In this document: one piece after another, positions 1 to 13,200 of the stretch
Layout: every line of letters begins with the position of its first letter
Numbering within the stretch: position 1 is the first letter of the stretch
From: Nematostella vectensis
Taxonomy: Eukaryota; Cnidaria; Anthozoa; Actiniaria; Edwardsiidae
Assembly (NCBI RefSeq): GCF_932526225.1
Contig: NC_064038.1
Location: 1,302,001 to 1,366,000, forward strand
Direction: 5' to 3'
Length of the DNA: 64,000 nt
Program-made: the position numbers and the translations under genes
Notes under the pieces: generated by a model
What the model saw: only the letters and a program-made list of their open reading frames with translations
Told to the model about the DNA's origin: nothing
The model's database searches: none

Positions 1-281
1 CCTAAAGTTATGCCAGTTCCCCTTAAATATTTATTCTGAATCTCTAAATAAAAAGTTAATAAGCTTTGGGGTAAATTTCCAATTTGTTGTTGTTGGTGGT
101 GAACAACTAACATCAACTACCATCATACTAGCAATAGCAACCATCATATCATGTATTAAAAAAAACAGAAGGTGGCCGCAAAAGCAACAGCTCAAACAAT
201 AAAAGCGACAAGAAAAAGCATACCAACAATAAAGGCCAACACAATAAGCGTTAGACTTCATTTATTATTGTTAAATTTCAG

Positions 282-601
282 ATGGTGCGACTTTTATCGA
301 AATGCCCGACAAAGACGGAAAAGACCACGATTGGACAAAGCAGAACAAAGGAACTGCAATGCCAGCTGACATCGACGTCACTCCACAGGAAGCCCAGAGT
401 CAGATGCAGAAGATCGTGGGCGACAATTACAACTTCCTGTGGAACAACTGCCATGCTGCACAAGAGGCTTTGAGGCTTGCCTGGGGTTTGAAGGTCGACA
501 GAAAGCGACGGAGATCGGTGCGTTCTAAGGGGATTGATTTGAGGGAAAGGCGCAAACAGCCGCTATGGATGAGAAGGCACCAGATTGCTAGGAGTCTCTA
601 A
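282..601 (+). CDS. 3'-terminal exon of an unrecognised gene (5' part outside window)
   Basis: A T-rich tract ending in AG at 280-281 looks like a splice acceptor. It opens a frame that enters with two bases (282-283), continues from codon 284 and stops with TAA at 599-601, giving about 105 residues. The peptide is acidic/polar first (MPDKDGKDHDW near the start), then has a segment around NNCHAAQEALRLAWG, and ends in a very basic tail (DRKRRRSVRSK, ending RHQIARSL). The asparagine-cysteine pair inside a helix-like segment vaguely recalls the catalytic NC box of permuted papain-fold (LRAT/NlpC) proteins. That is not enough for a functional call. An AATAAA-containing stretch near 844 could serve polyadenylation. 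The upstream exons are not in the window. Confidence 0.5.
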
Positions 602-1217
602 ACGTCAAGACAAAATAGAATGATTCCACTCCATGGAGCATTGAAACTTTAATGGGCATAGGTGAAAAAGGATCCTTTACAGTGAACGCTTTAAACACAG
701 CTATAAGCTCCATGTATAAGGATAGATCACAAAAGAACAAGGAGGAATAATACGTAGATAATGCCTGATTTTATTCTAATAATAAGTATGTAATGCTATT
801 CTTGGAAGCAATCATATAAAGGAATATAGAATGTAGAGAATTTAAATAAATGGGAAGTTAATATCATATTTCAAATCGTAAGTTATATTGTCGTTATTTT
901 GAGACACACAATAAAGTCCCCCATTTCTCGATTTTTCCAAATATATCCATAGTTAATTATAGAGTATCAAATAATGCTTAATTTGTTCTGATTTACACAA
1001 ACCGCTGTAAAAGGGATTCAAGCCAAACGTTTTCTAGGCAAAGTTACCTGCATTTATAAAGGGTAAATTCTTTTAACCCTTATTTATCCAAAAAATATCA
1101 GATAAAACATAATAGGTCAAGCTTATTTTAATGCCTGTACAAAAAAATCTATATACAGAATTGAAAACGATATATATTCTACTAAAAATTTCTTTAAATA
1201 CTATTATTTAGCCAATG
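602..1217. other. Intergenic, converging 3' ends
   Basis: No coding exon was seen. The stretch is AT-rich and lies between the stop codons of the + strand gene on the left and the - strand ankyrin gene on the right, so it should hold both 3' untranslated regions. Candidate poly(A) signals are AATAAA near 844 on + and its complement near 771-776 for the - strand. Confidence 0.5.
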
Positions 1218-4200
1218 TTAGCAGAATTGTTCACTGGCCCGTAGACTGATAATAGTCTGTAAAGCTCCTTCGACATCAGCATCCAACTCACCCTATTAAT
1301 GATTGAAAACAACATATTAATACAATCGCTCCTAGACCGCCCTAGACCGCCCCTCGCCCCTAGCGTAAAACAAGAATAATAAGCCTCGTCAGCTTTGGGT
1401 ACTCAATCTAAAGGATTACATGGCTGAAGAATCTCCCAATAAAAGCTTTTCATTTCAATTTACTAGTTCTTACAAAGTTATTTTAAGACGCCATTTTGTC
1501 ATCCAAGTGTGAGAAATCATCTGTTTCCATCTGCTGATTTGGAAAAAAAACTGTTGCGACATTTTAGATTGATTTTGGTAACTGAAGTATAAAACTTTGT
1601 TTTTAGATGATTATCTTGATATTTTGACACAAAATTTGTCTGCAATGTTTAATGAGAACAATAAAAAGGTGTAGCTGAAATGTAACATTTCGTATAAATC
1701 AACTATCATAACCGTACCTGCACGGCGCTGATCAGGTGGATTCGATACATGTTGATCCTACGCTCGTGTTCAGCCTCGGCGCTCTGAAAGATAAAACACA
1801 ATATGTCAAATACTTAGTCGTAACAAAACACACGTCATATAATTACTCGCAACAAAATGTCAAATTATGTCAAGCTTGTCTGTAGTTTTCCTAGCCATGC
1901 CACCTAGTTATTCTACTGCAGCTTGTCTGTAGTTCTTTCAAGGCATACCACAGTACTCACCTTGATCTGTTTACGGAGTCTGTTTACTTCAGATTCTAAG
2001 AACTTTTTGTGACTCTGCTCTGCGGAAGACTTGATGCCTGCCATGGTCTCCTGGTTAGACTTCTCGATATTTCTACGTGATTCCAGCACCTCGCATTTTA
2101 AACAACAACAACAAAAATAAATAGTCAAAAAATAAATAGAATAAAAATAAGAACGCGCGTATTTAAGTCAACATCATATGCCAAAACCGAGTTTAAATTC
2201 CCTAATTTCATTTTTTATTTATTTTTAAACCATTCCTTTTTTAATCAATTTTTACACCACACTTGACTACCATTTTTTGAAGTGATTCGCCAGCAAGGCG
2301 TCAGCTGAGCGAGGCTCATGCACCGCGGGCTTTTATGCTGAAGTGCCTCCATGCTTCCGTCATACAAACTAACGGAAGCACACATTGGCTTTTTGATTGG
2401 TCAGCGCCTTGCGGACAGGTGGCGTGATTGGAAGCCATTTCAGTGCTGGCCAATGAAAACGCCTTAAGGATTTTGAATGACGGAAGATAGAAAGCGATTT
2501 AGCTGATGAAAACCGTCGTCGAGAGTTCGCAGAATATAAAAACCGCAGTAATACAAGTTATAAATCTTGCTCGCTATCCTGCACTTTTATTTCTCTGTGG
2601 ACCAGGGGCACCCGCCTTTTTTCCAGTAATAAATCTTGTTCGCTATGAAATCCTGCACTTTTATTTCTCTAGGGACCACGGACACCTACCTCTTTTTCCA
2701 GGGTTTCATTTGCCAACGTTAACCCCTGGATTCGCTCCGTTAAACTGAAGATCTCTTCTTCGCTGCTTTCCTAAGAAATAGAAAATAGACTGGCTATACT
2801 AACATCTCTAAAACACATTGGATACCAAATTTAAAAGCTACATGCAAAAAAGTCCGATTCAGTCCTAATCCTTAATCCGTTCTGTTCGGGATTCTATTCC
2901 ATTGGCCGTGAGGCAAGAGATGCTGGGAAGATTCAAAGCGAGAAGAAAGTATTAAGTGACTCACGTCAACAACCACATGGAACCCGAACAGCAAGCCTGG
3001 AATTTGCCCGCGTCAAGAAAAAATCGGCCTGGACGACAACAAATTATGTTTAGGATACTATTCTACGCGTATACTTTCTTGCAGATTATCAGATATCAGT
3101 TTTAGAATGCTGCGTTGATAAAATTCACATCCATCCTTACTGAGGAATCAATGAGAAAATTATAACAAAGAACTGAATGGAGCTGTCGTAGAAGCCTATT
3201 TTGCGTTACGCTGCCCAAAGCACTTTTATATACGTATTCAAGCTTAACTTACGGTAGGGACAAAAAAAAAAGAAGAAATAACTAGGAAAGAAGGAAGGAG
3301 TCTTCAGCACTCCGGGTTACGACAAGTTTTATATACGAATTCAAGCTTAACATACGGTAGGGACAAAAAAAAAGAAAGAAAGAAATAACTAGGAAAGAAG
3401 GAAGGAGTCTTATCCGTTAGTTCCCCATAGGCCGAATCACTTGTTGACACCTATATCGACTAAGGTTGCACTCAGAGAATCCATGTGTCGTAGCTCGCAG
3501 TGCATCACGGGTATAAATGGCTGAATCCTGGTCTATAAAATTCACGCGAATGCTTTCAGGAACATCAAAAATACAGCTTTGTAAACCTGTATTTGTTTTT
3601 ATTCACGCTTATTTGCTAATTTATTTGATGTTCATTTAGCCCCCCGGGTTACGACAAGTTTATTTAAAATAAGTGTATGTGAATCACAAGCCAAACAAAA
3701 GCAGGAAACGAAAACAAGAAAAAAAAATAGTACCAGGAAAAAAGACTATACCTTGAGCTGTTCATAGACGGATAAGGATATTGTACTATCGTTATGGTTT
3801 ACATCCCCATTCACTCGAGACTGAAAAGAATTAAAAAAAAATTATAAGTACATATAAAATAACTTCGTTGGTTTGAGGTAAAATAAAAGAAGATTTTACG
3901 TTGTGTTGTAAGGATCTGGATTGTCATGATAAATACCTCGTATGACGTCACTTGAGCTTTCAACTTCTCGACCTTCTCCTGAAAATATCAACCAATCACG
4001 TAACGTGTGTGCTATGGGCGTACTACTACCATAGAAAGAAAAGACAGTACTTCTTGTAGGATTAGGGTTAGGGGGATACCAGTTCAGGGAGTCTTACTTT
4101 AAATACTAACAGAAAAGATTGAATATCAGTCAGCCAATCCTTTGAAATACAACGATCTACTCGCTCGAATTAGCATATGAAAATGGATTCTTTCCGTGAC

Positions 4201-7200
4201 TCGCTATTGACTCGCTATTTGTGTGGGAGTGACTGCCCTTCTTTGAAGACTCCATGTTAGTCGCCATTTTGTTATCCTAGCGAAAGACCATTTTCCTTTG
4301 AAGAATATTTTGATGTTCAATACCTCCGTTTCTTTCCGTGACGTTCTCTCATTCTGTAGATCAACTTGCAGCTTTGAAACCTACAAAATCGACAAGTATT
4401 TTCAGCGATGGATATTTTACTGTGACGCGCGCTACCGTGGCCACCCTAACAGTTTTGTGAAGCAAGCCAATGACGATGACAGAAACGTCTTATCTGTTTC
4501 GACGCGCGCTACCGTGACCACCTCGACAGTTTTGTAAAGTAACCCACTGAGAATAATAGGTAAAATCATATGTGATTGACATTAGACACATTACTAGCCA
4601 ACCAGCGCGAGAAGTTCTATATTTGAACACGAAAAAAACACGGGATCCTTCTTGTTATCAAGTTTGTGTCGATCGAAACAGTGAATATCGCATGTCTATT
4701 TGCTAACTTTGTACTTGTGGCCACGATAGCGAGGAACTTACTACAATAACGCAATTTCCCCTCCAAATCTTTACACACACCTCTAGTTCTAGTGCCTCAA
4801 TTTTATGATCCTTCCATTCAGTTAAATCCTCCTCTATTGAACCCTGAAAATGAAATGAAAAGTATGAAAAATACTTTTAAAAAAACATTCGCAAATAGGG
4901 GGACAGCGGCTACAGTACAATTTCCCCCAAAAAAATTGCATTCGAGAATCTATGTTCCGCTAATCGCCTGTTTCATGGATATAAAATAAATGCGGATATC
5001 AAATTAATGGATATTAAAAACGACACGGACTCTCAGAGTGCAAATCTTTTTCAAATCAGGTAAATAACGGGTGCTTTACTCACATTCATTTGCCTGCTGT
5101 TTTTGAGGGGGGAGGGAGAGGGGGATTTTTTTCTCTCGGCCTCAAGTTCTGTCTCTGTGAATCGCAGCTGAAGATAAGATACAATGCATGATATGTAAAC
5201 AAACAAATACTCCATAGTGATATGACAATCCAAATACTCCATAGTGATATGACAATCCAAATACTGCATAGTGATATGACCATCCAAATATAGACAGAAC
5301 TCGACACCATTATATGATAATCGCAGTTTTTTTTATAATATCTTGGCAAAATTATTTTCAAAAAAGATACATGAATCATATTTTTTTATTTCTATTTTCC
5401 AATTTATTTTTCCCCAGCCCTCTTCCAAAGTTCTCTAGGGGGTCTTTTTAAAAGATCCCTTACGTTTATTTAGATTTCTGTATCTTTGTTTTTGTCAGCG
5501 CACTAGTGACATACCCTGTCCAGCGTCTTCTGATGCTGAACTCGTAATTTTCCCAGCTCTTGATTCAACACTTCATTCTCTTCCTCTAGTTCCTAAAACA
5601 AGAAAACAAAAACAAAACAGTTTCATATTAAATCACAAACCAACAAAGACAATAAGTTTGTAATGGGTCCCTCCACGAATAGCAAACATTAGAAATGCCA
5701 GGAATGAAGGCTCGGGCTACTGTACAAAATACATCATCCACGTCTATTGTAACATGACAGGATCGACGGTTTGATAGAAGGTTTGAACTTTCCTCTAGTT
5801 CACTTATCCCACTTCTAACCTCCAATCCTGTACGGCTTAAATAAATAAAATATCAATAAAATATATACGGGAAGCTAATGATATTCCCTAGAGAGGGAGG
5901 TTAACATGCAAGGTGCAAATACCAAGTGGTGTTTGCGACATGGTACTCCGTCTCGTTAACTGGAAATTCCGCTCAATTGAAAGTAAACTGGCTATTATTG
6001 TAACCCAGGGGGGTAGCCTGGGTCACAGGGACCCCTCCCTCCCTCATCTCCCGTTAAACCTGCGGACCTTCAGTACCTTGATTTCTAATGTTAGATCTCT
6101 TCCCGGCATGCTCAGCGAGGCTCGAGGAGAGGAAATAGCAGTGGATGTTTTGGAAGAGAACGAACCCTAAAATTCAGAAGTCGGGAATAAAATTATCAAT
6201 AATATGGTCAGTAATCATTATTCAATTAAAAAAAAAAAAACAATAAAAAAAGAAAAGAAATATGCAAAAAGAATCGACACAAAAGCTCACCGAACTTCGC
6301 GAAGATGTGTCAATCCACACCTGAAATAAGATTAAGTCAAGCTCGGATAACTTTATCTATACAAGACACCAAGTGAAGCTCAGAAACTTTATACTACAAA
6401 ACAATAGCTCGGATAACTAAAAAAACAAAAAATAAAATAAAGCCGAAAAAGTCATGGGCCGTACAAACACTCACGGAGCCTCGAATTCTCTGGTCATTCA
6501 CGGGTCAATACGATTCCGGACGGCCAACATACACGGTCAATTAGACTTACATATAAGGCACAAATTTTACATACCATCTGAGAGCTAGGAACGATGTTTT
6601 GGTGAGAAGCTATGGACATTTCCTCAGAGTCTTGATTGCTAAAGGCTGATACAAGCTCGCCCTTGTGCAGAGAAATCAAATCAATTAGACTCAAATTAAT
6701 CCCTGTTTATACAGTTAATTCTTCTTGATCCACATTTAATTTGGAGGCGAGAACCGACTCGACATATCGGTCGATCAAACTCTTTCATTTCGATTCTGAA
6801 CTGTAGTAGAGAAAATAAACAGCAGAACAAACACCTTGTGCAACGGACCAAAAGGGAGTTATTGCTCTTTTAACCTTTTCTATTTCCTGGGTAGAATGAA
6901 TGGTCATTTTTTTATCCCAATGGTATAGAGAATATATGAGATTAGTATATAAAACTCGGGAACCTCGCAAGAACAAGCGATTTGATTGGTTATTATCTAA
7001 GCTGTTTGTTCTGCTGTTTATTTTCCTTACTACAGTCCAGAATCGAAATGAAACAGTTTGATCGACCGATATGTCGAGTCGGTTCTCGCCCCGAAATCAA
7101 GAAAATGGCGGGTGTAACAGCCGATTTGCAAGTGTTTCCGAAAAGAAAATTGCTCTAAAGCTCATTTCGAAGGATAGTGGCTTTAAAAATATCTATTATA

Positions 7201-10200
7201 TGAACTAAATATGATATTTTGCCACTATCAACCACAATGAAAATGGTATAATTGTTAAATATCACAGGTTTCCCACGCGCTCGCCCCAGGCTCTTTTAGA
7301 CTATTTAGAAAAACATCCATTAATTGATATGTTGAAAATGGAACCAAATTCAAGATGGCGGCCGATTTGCTGATAGATTGAGGTTACACACGGTAAAACA
7401 CCATCCACCAGGCCCCAGGCGATCTTTCGGGATTCCTCTGATTAGTGTGACGTCACATGAAGGCCACTTTTGGCTCTCCCCAGCCCCTCTTGCGTGAGGC
7501 AGACCGTTCAACCACAGAAATCCCGAAAACGCAAAGGAATAAGTACCATTATGCGCAGTGTAGAAAAGATGGCGTTGTCCAATTTTAAGGTAGCCTGCGA
7601 AGCAAGCGCAAAAGGTCCACCCAGGTAAGCGCCTGTCTTTCCTTCCTCTCCCCAGCCTCTTGCGCCTGATACTCAGGCTAATGTTAGAATATCTTTAAGA
7701 CAATAAAAGCTAACACGCATTTTGTAGACATACATACATTGGGAATTTCTGGTTCTTCTTCTTCTTCCTCGCTATTTTCGCCTGTGTAACACATGGAGTT
7801 AAAATTACCGGGGAACATTATGCATAATCAAAACTAACCACAGTTACTGGTACTTAAAGAATACTTGAAACATCTTTCAGGTTTGTATAAAAATAATAAC
7901 ATAGGTATGGAGAAGGAGAGCTCCCTAATTACCAGCGTCCCATGTTGCTACTGTTGGAGCATTTTTGATGATCGCGATGACCTCCTTGTGACCGCCAATA
8001 CGCGCATAATCCTCGGCTGTTAAAAACACATGTATTTTAATAACCATAATCACAACTGTCTCCCATCTAAGCCCCCTTGAGGCACACTAACAAAACAATA
8101 TTTTACTGCTTTCAGAGCCTTCATTAGGCGGTTCTTATAGTAAAAGATTCTTATGAAAAAGGGTGTACATGGATAATTGAAGGGGAATGATAGTTTCAAT
8201 GCAAGCCGAAAACTGTTGAGCATCAGAGAAAAAAAAGATGGAAAGGTCATTACCCGTGTGGCTTTGCGAGTCAACTAGTCTAGAATTAGCGCCTCTCTTC
8301 AGAAGAGTCTCAACACATTTCGTGAGACCCAATAAACTTGCGTACATCAATGCCGTCCTGCAACGAGACAACACATACAGTAGATGACAACTTATAGATG
8401 ACAACATAGATGACAACTCAAAGATGACAACACATAGATAACAACTCAAAGATGACAACACATAGATGACAACACAAAGGTGACAACTCAAAGATGACAA
8501 CACATAGATAACAACTCAAAGATGACAACACATAGATGACAACACAAAGGTGACAACACAGAAAACACATACAGTAGATGACAAAACATAGATGACAACA
8601 CATGCAGTAGATGACAACCCATAGATGACAACACATAGATGACAACTCAAAGATGACAACACATAGATAACAACTCAAAGATGACAACACATAGATGACA
8701 ACACAAAGGTGACAACACAGAAAACACATACAGTAGATGACAAAACATAGATGACAACACACAGATAACAACACATAGATGACAACACAGAAAACACATA
8801 CAATGGATGACAACACATAGATGACAACCCATAGATGACAACACAGAAAACACATACAATGGATGACAACACATAGATGACAACCCATAGATGACAACAC
8901 ACAGATGACAACAAATATATTAAGTCACTAACCATCAATAGTTACAGACGTGTACCCTGGTGAGGGGTGGGGGGGGGGGGGGGGTGGGGTGTTAAGTCGG
9001 AATGGATTAAAAGCATGGGCCTCTACTCGTACTTTTTGGCGTTGTCAGCGATGTTGACCTTGGCGCCCTTGTCCAGAAGGAGACAGACGATCTCCTCATG
9101 TCCACTTTGGATGGCCATCAAGAGGGGCGTTCGACCGTCCTGTGAAAAGGCAAGGGAAGTGGGAAGACTTTTCGCCAGGATTATAGCCATAGGCTAAATC
9201 ACTATGGGCCTACAATAGGCGACGTGCACTAAGGAATCACGTGACTTTCTGGGTAGCAAACTCGCGCGTGCTCCGGCTTTTGGTGGCAAAATAACAACAA
9301 AAAGTCATTTTATTCAGCGCTTACGAATCAGCCGGAAATGTTCTAATCAGAAAGGGCTTATTTTTGTTCTTTCGCGTTATGTCCGCAGCCATTTCTGTGT
9401 TTATTTTGGCATGAATTACACATTCCTCTCAAAAGTCACGTGATTTCTCAGGGCAAGTCGCTTGGGGTGAAAAGCAAACAGTACGACATCTGCTCTGTGA
9501 TACTGTACAAGCTCTAAGGTAAGGGCTGGAACGAAATCCCACCACCCCTCTCCCCTCCTACAAAAAATAATCGAGTCAAACTCTAGAAAAGAACTATAAA
9601 TAAAATAGACCAAGTTCTCCGCCCCCAGCTCTTCCCTGAATGATTTCCAGGACTGGTTGCAAAAGATGAAACTTTAAACCAAGAGCTCACCTTATCAGTG
9701 ATATTCAGCGATGCGTTACAACCAACAAGAAGCTGCACGACCTCCATGTGACCTTTGGCCGCTGGAATAAAAAAAACAACATAAATACATGTGAATATAT
9801 CGGTCACAACTGCTGTTGTTATCTGATATTTTCAACTGATGACGCACGTAAGCTGAATATGTGTGTACATTATTTTCTTAAAATTTAATTGATTAAATGG
9901 GCGTTCGTTCATTATTTTTCGGCATTGCTTATTGCTATAGCTCATTGTTTTCTCACAATTCCAATTAAAATGCACTTGATTACCGCTTGCACACTTATGC
10001 AAATTTCATTAAGAGCTTCTTTTGTGTACTTAAAAGTTTGTATTAGGTGCTTCGGCCAAACATAATAGGGGCGGGGAAGATATAAAAAGTTCTACATTTG
10101 TCTCCGAATGCAGTTTCAATGATAGAATGCACACCAGTTATCAAGTTACCAGGTATCTAGGGGGAACGCAACTCGTCCACTCTCTGGGCTTTCTGTTATA

Positions 10201-13200
10201 AGAATGCTGCAAAAGAGATGGGGGCATGTATGCACCCAAATGCATTGCTGTCAACCTCGTTTTGGGAAAAATCTTGAGAAAATACAGTGAATGTATCAGA
10301 AGTACAAAGATAGCTAATGCAGGGGAATACAGTAAATCTGTGGATATTTTCAAGAAAATTAGGCTTGAAAAAAGGTTCCAAATCTAGAGACAGTAGAGTT
10401 GACAGCTATGCAAGTATGCAATACTGTGCACATATCGACAGCCAGGAAAGGGTTTTACACCCCCTAAACACCCCTTAGATCGCCTACTAAACACCCCCCT
10501 AGATCGCCTACTAAACACCCCCCTAGATATGATACTAAACACCCCCCTAGATCGCCTACTAAACATCCCCTAGATATGATACTAAACACCCCCCTAGATA
10601 TGATACTAAACACCCCCCCCAGATCGCCTACTAAACACCCCCCTAGATATGATACTAAACACCCCCCTAGATAGCCTACTAAACACACCCCTAGATATGA
10701 TACTAAACACCCCCTAGATATGATACTAAACACCCCCCTAGATCGCCTACTAAACACACCCCCAGATAGCCTACTAAACACCCCCCTAGATAGCCTACTA
10801 AACACACCCCCACAGATAGCCTACTAAACACACCCCCAGATAGCCTACTAAACACCCCCTAAATAGCCTACTAAACACCCCCCTAGATAGCCTACTAAAC
10901 ACCCCCACAGATAGCCTACTAAACACACCCCCAGATAGCCTACTAAACACCCCCCTAGATATGATACTAAACACACCCCCAGATAGCCTACTAAACACAC
11001 CCCTAGATAGCCTACTAAACACCCCCACAGATAGCCTACTAAACACACCCCCAGATAGCCTACTAAACACACCCCCTAGATAGCCTACTAAACACCCCCA
11101 CAGATAGCCTACTAAACACACCCCTAGATAGCCTACTAAACACCCCCACAGATAGCCTACTAAACACCCCCCTAGATAGCCTACTAAACACCCCCCTAGA
11201 TAGCCTACTAAACACCCCCGCTAGATATGATACTAAATACCCCCCTAGATAGCCTACTAAACACCCCCTAGATATGATACTAAACACCCCCCTAGATCGC
11301 CTACTAAACACCCCCTAGATAGCCTACTAAACACCCCCCTAGATATGATACTAAACACCCCCTAGATATGATACTAAACACCCCCTAGATATGATACTAA
11401 ACACCCCCTAGATATGATACTAAACCCCCCCCCTAGATATGATACTAAACACCCCCCTAAATATGATACTAAACACCCCCCTAGATAGCCTACTAAACAC
11501 ACCCCCAGATAGCCTACTAAACACCCCCCCTAGATATGATACTAAACACCCCCCTAGATAGCCTACTAAACACCCCCTAGATATGATACTAAACACCCCC
11601 CCTAGATAGCCTACTAAACACACCCCCTAGATCACCTACTTAACACACACCCTAGATCGCCTACTAAACACACACCCTATATCGCCTACTAAACACACCC
11701 CTAGATCGCCTACTAAACACCCCCCTAGATTGCCTATTAAACACCCCCCTAGATAGCCTACTAAACACCCCCCTAGATCGCCTACTAAACACCCCCCTAG
11801 ATCGCCTACTAAAAACTCCCCCTAGATTGCCTACTAAACACCCCCCTAGATAGCCTACTAAACACCCCCCTAGATAGCCTACTAAACACCCACTAGATAG
11901 CCTACTAAACACCCCCTAGATATGATACTAAACACCCCCCCTAGATAGCCTACTAAACACACCCCCTAGATCGCCTACTTAACACACACCCTAGATCGCC
12001 TACTAAACACACACCCTATATCGCCTACTAAACACACCCCTAGATCGCCTACTAAACACCCCCTAGATTGCCTATTAAACACCCCCCTAGATAGCCTACT
12101 AAACACCCCCCTAGATAGCCTACTAAACACCCCCACAGATAGCCTACTAAACACACCCCTAGATCGCCTACTAAACACACCCCTAGATAGCCTACTAAAC
12201 ACCCCTACAGATAGCCTAATAAACACACCCCCAGATAGCCTACTAAACACCCCCCTAGATAGCCTACTAAACACATCCCCTAGATCGCCTACTAAACACC
12301 CCCACAGATAGCCTACTAAACACCCCCCTAGATAGCCTACTAAACACCCCCCTAGATAGCCTACTAAACACCCCTACAGATAGCCTACTAAACACACCCC
12401 CAGATAGCCTACTAAACACCCCCACAGATAGCCTACTAAACACCCCCACAGATAGCCTACTAAACACCCCCCTAGATAGCCTACTAAACACCCTCACAGA
12501 TAGCCTACTAAACACACCCCTAGATAGCCTACTAAACACCCCCACAGATAGCCTACTAAACACCCCCCTAGATAGCCTACTAAACACCCATACAGATAGC
12601 CTACTAAACACACCCCTAGATAGCCTAATAAACACATCCACAGATAGCCTACTAAACACCCCCCTAGATCGCCTACTAAAAACTCCCCCTAGATAGCCTA
12701 CTAAACACCCCCACAGATAGCCTACTAAACACCCCCCTAGATAGCCTACTAAACACCCCTCTAGATTGCCTACTAAACACCCCCACAGATAGCCTACTAA
12801 ACACCCCCTAGATTGCCTACTAAACACCCCTCTAGATTGCCTACTAAACACACCCCCAGATAGCCTACTAAACACCCCCCTAGATAGCCTACTAAACACA
12901 TCCCTAGATAGCCTACTAAACACCCCCACAGATAGCCTACTAAACACCCCCCTAGATAGCCTACTAAACACCCCCCTAGATAGCCTACTAAACACCCCTA
13001 CAGATAGCCTACTAAACACACCCCCAGATAGCCTACTAAACACCCCCACAGATAGCCTACTAAACACCCCCACATATAGCCTACTAAACACCCCCCTAGA
13101 TAGCCTACTAAACACCCCCACAGATAGCCTACTAAACACACCCCTAGATAGCCTACTAAACACCCCCACAGATAGCCTACTAAACACCCCCCTAGATAGC

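Noticed and set aside
4062-4076. Telomere-like GGATTAGGGTTAGGG
   Set aside because: Only two units; no array, so an interstitial telomere is not supported.
6475-6489. 15 bp microexon (RIRGS) in the ankyrin gene
   Set aside because: Borders fit CAG|...|GTGAGT and phase 0, but the pyrimidine tract is poor and there is nothing to test it against; left out of the model.
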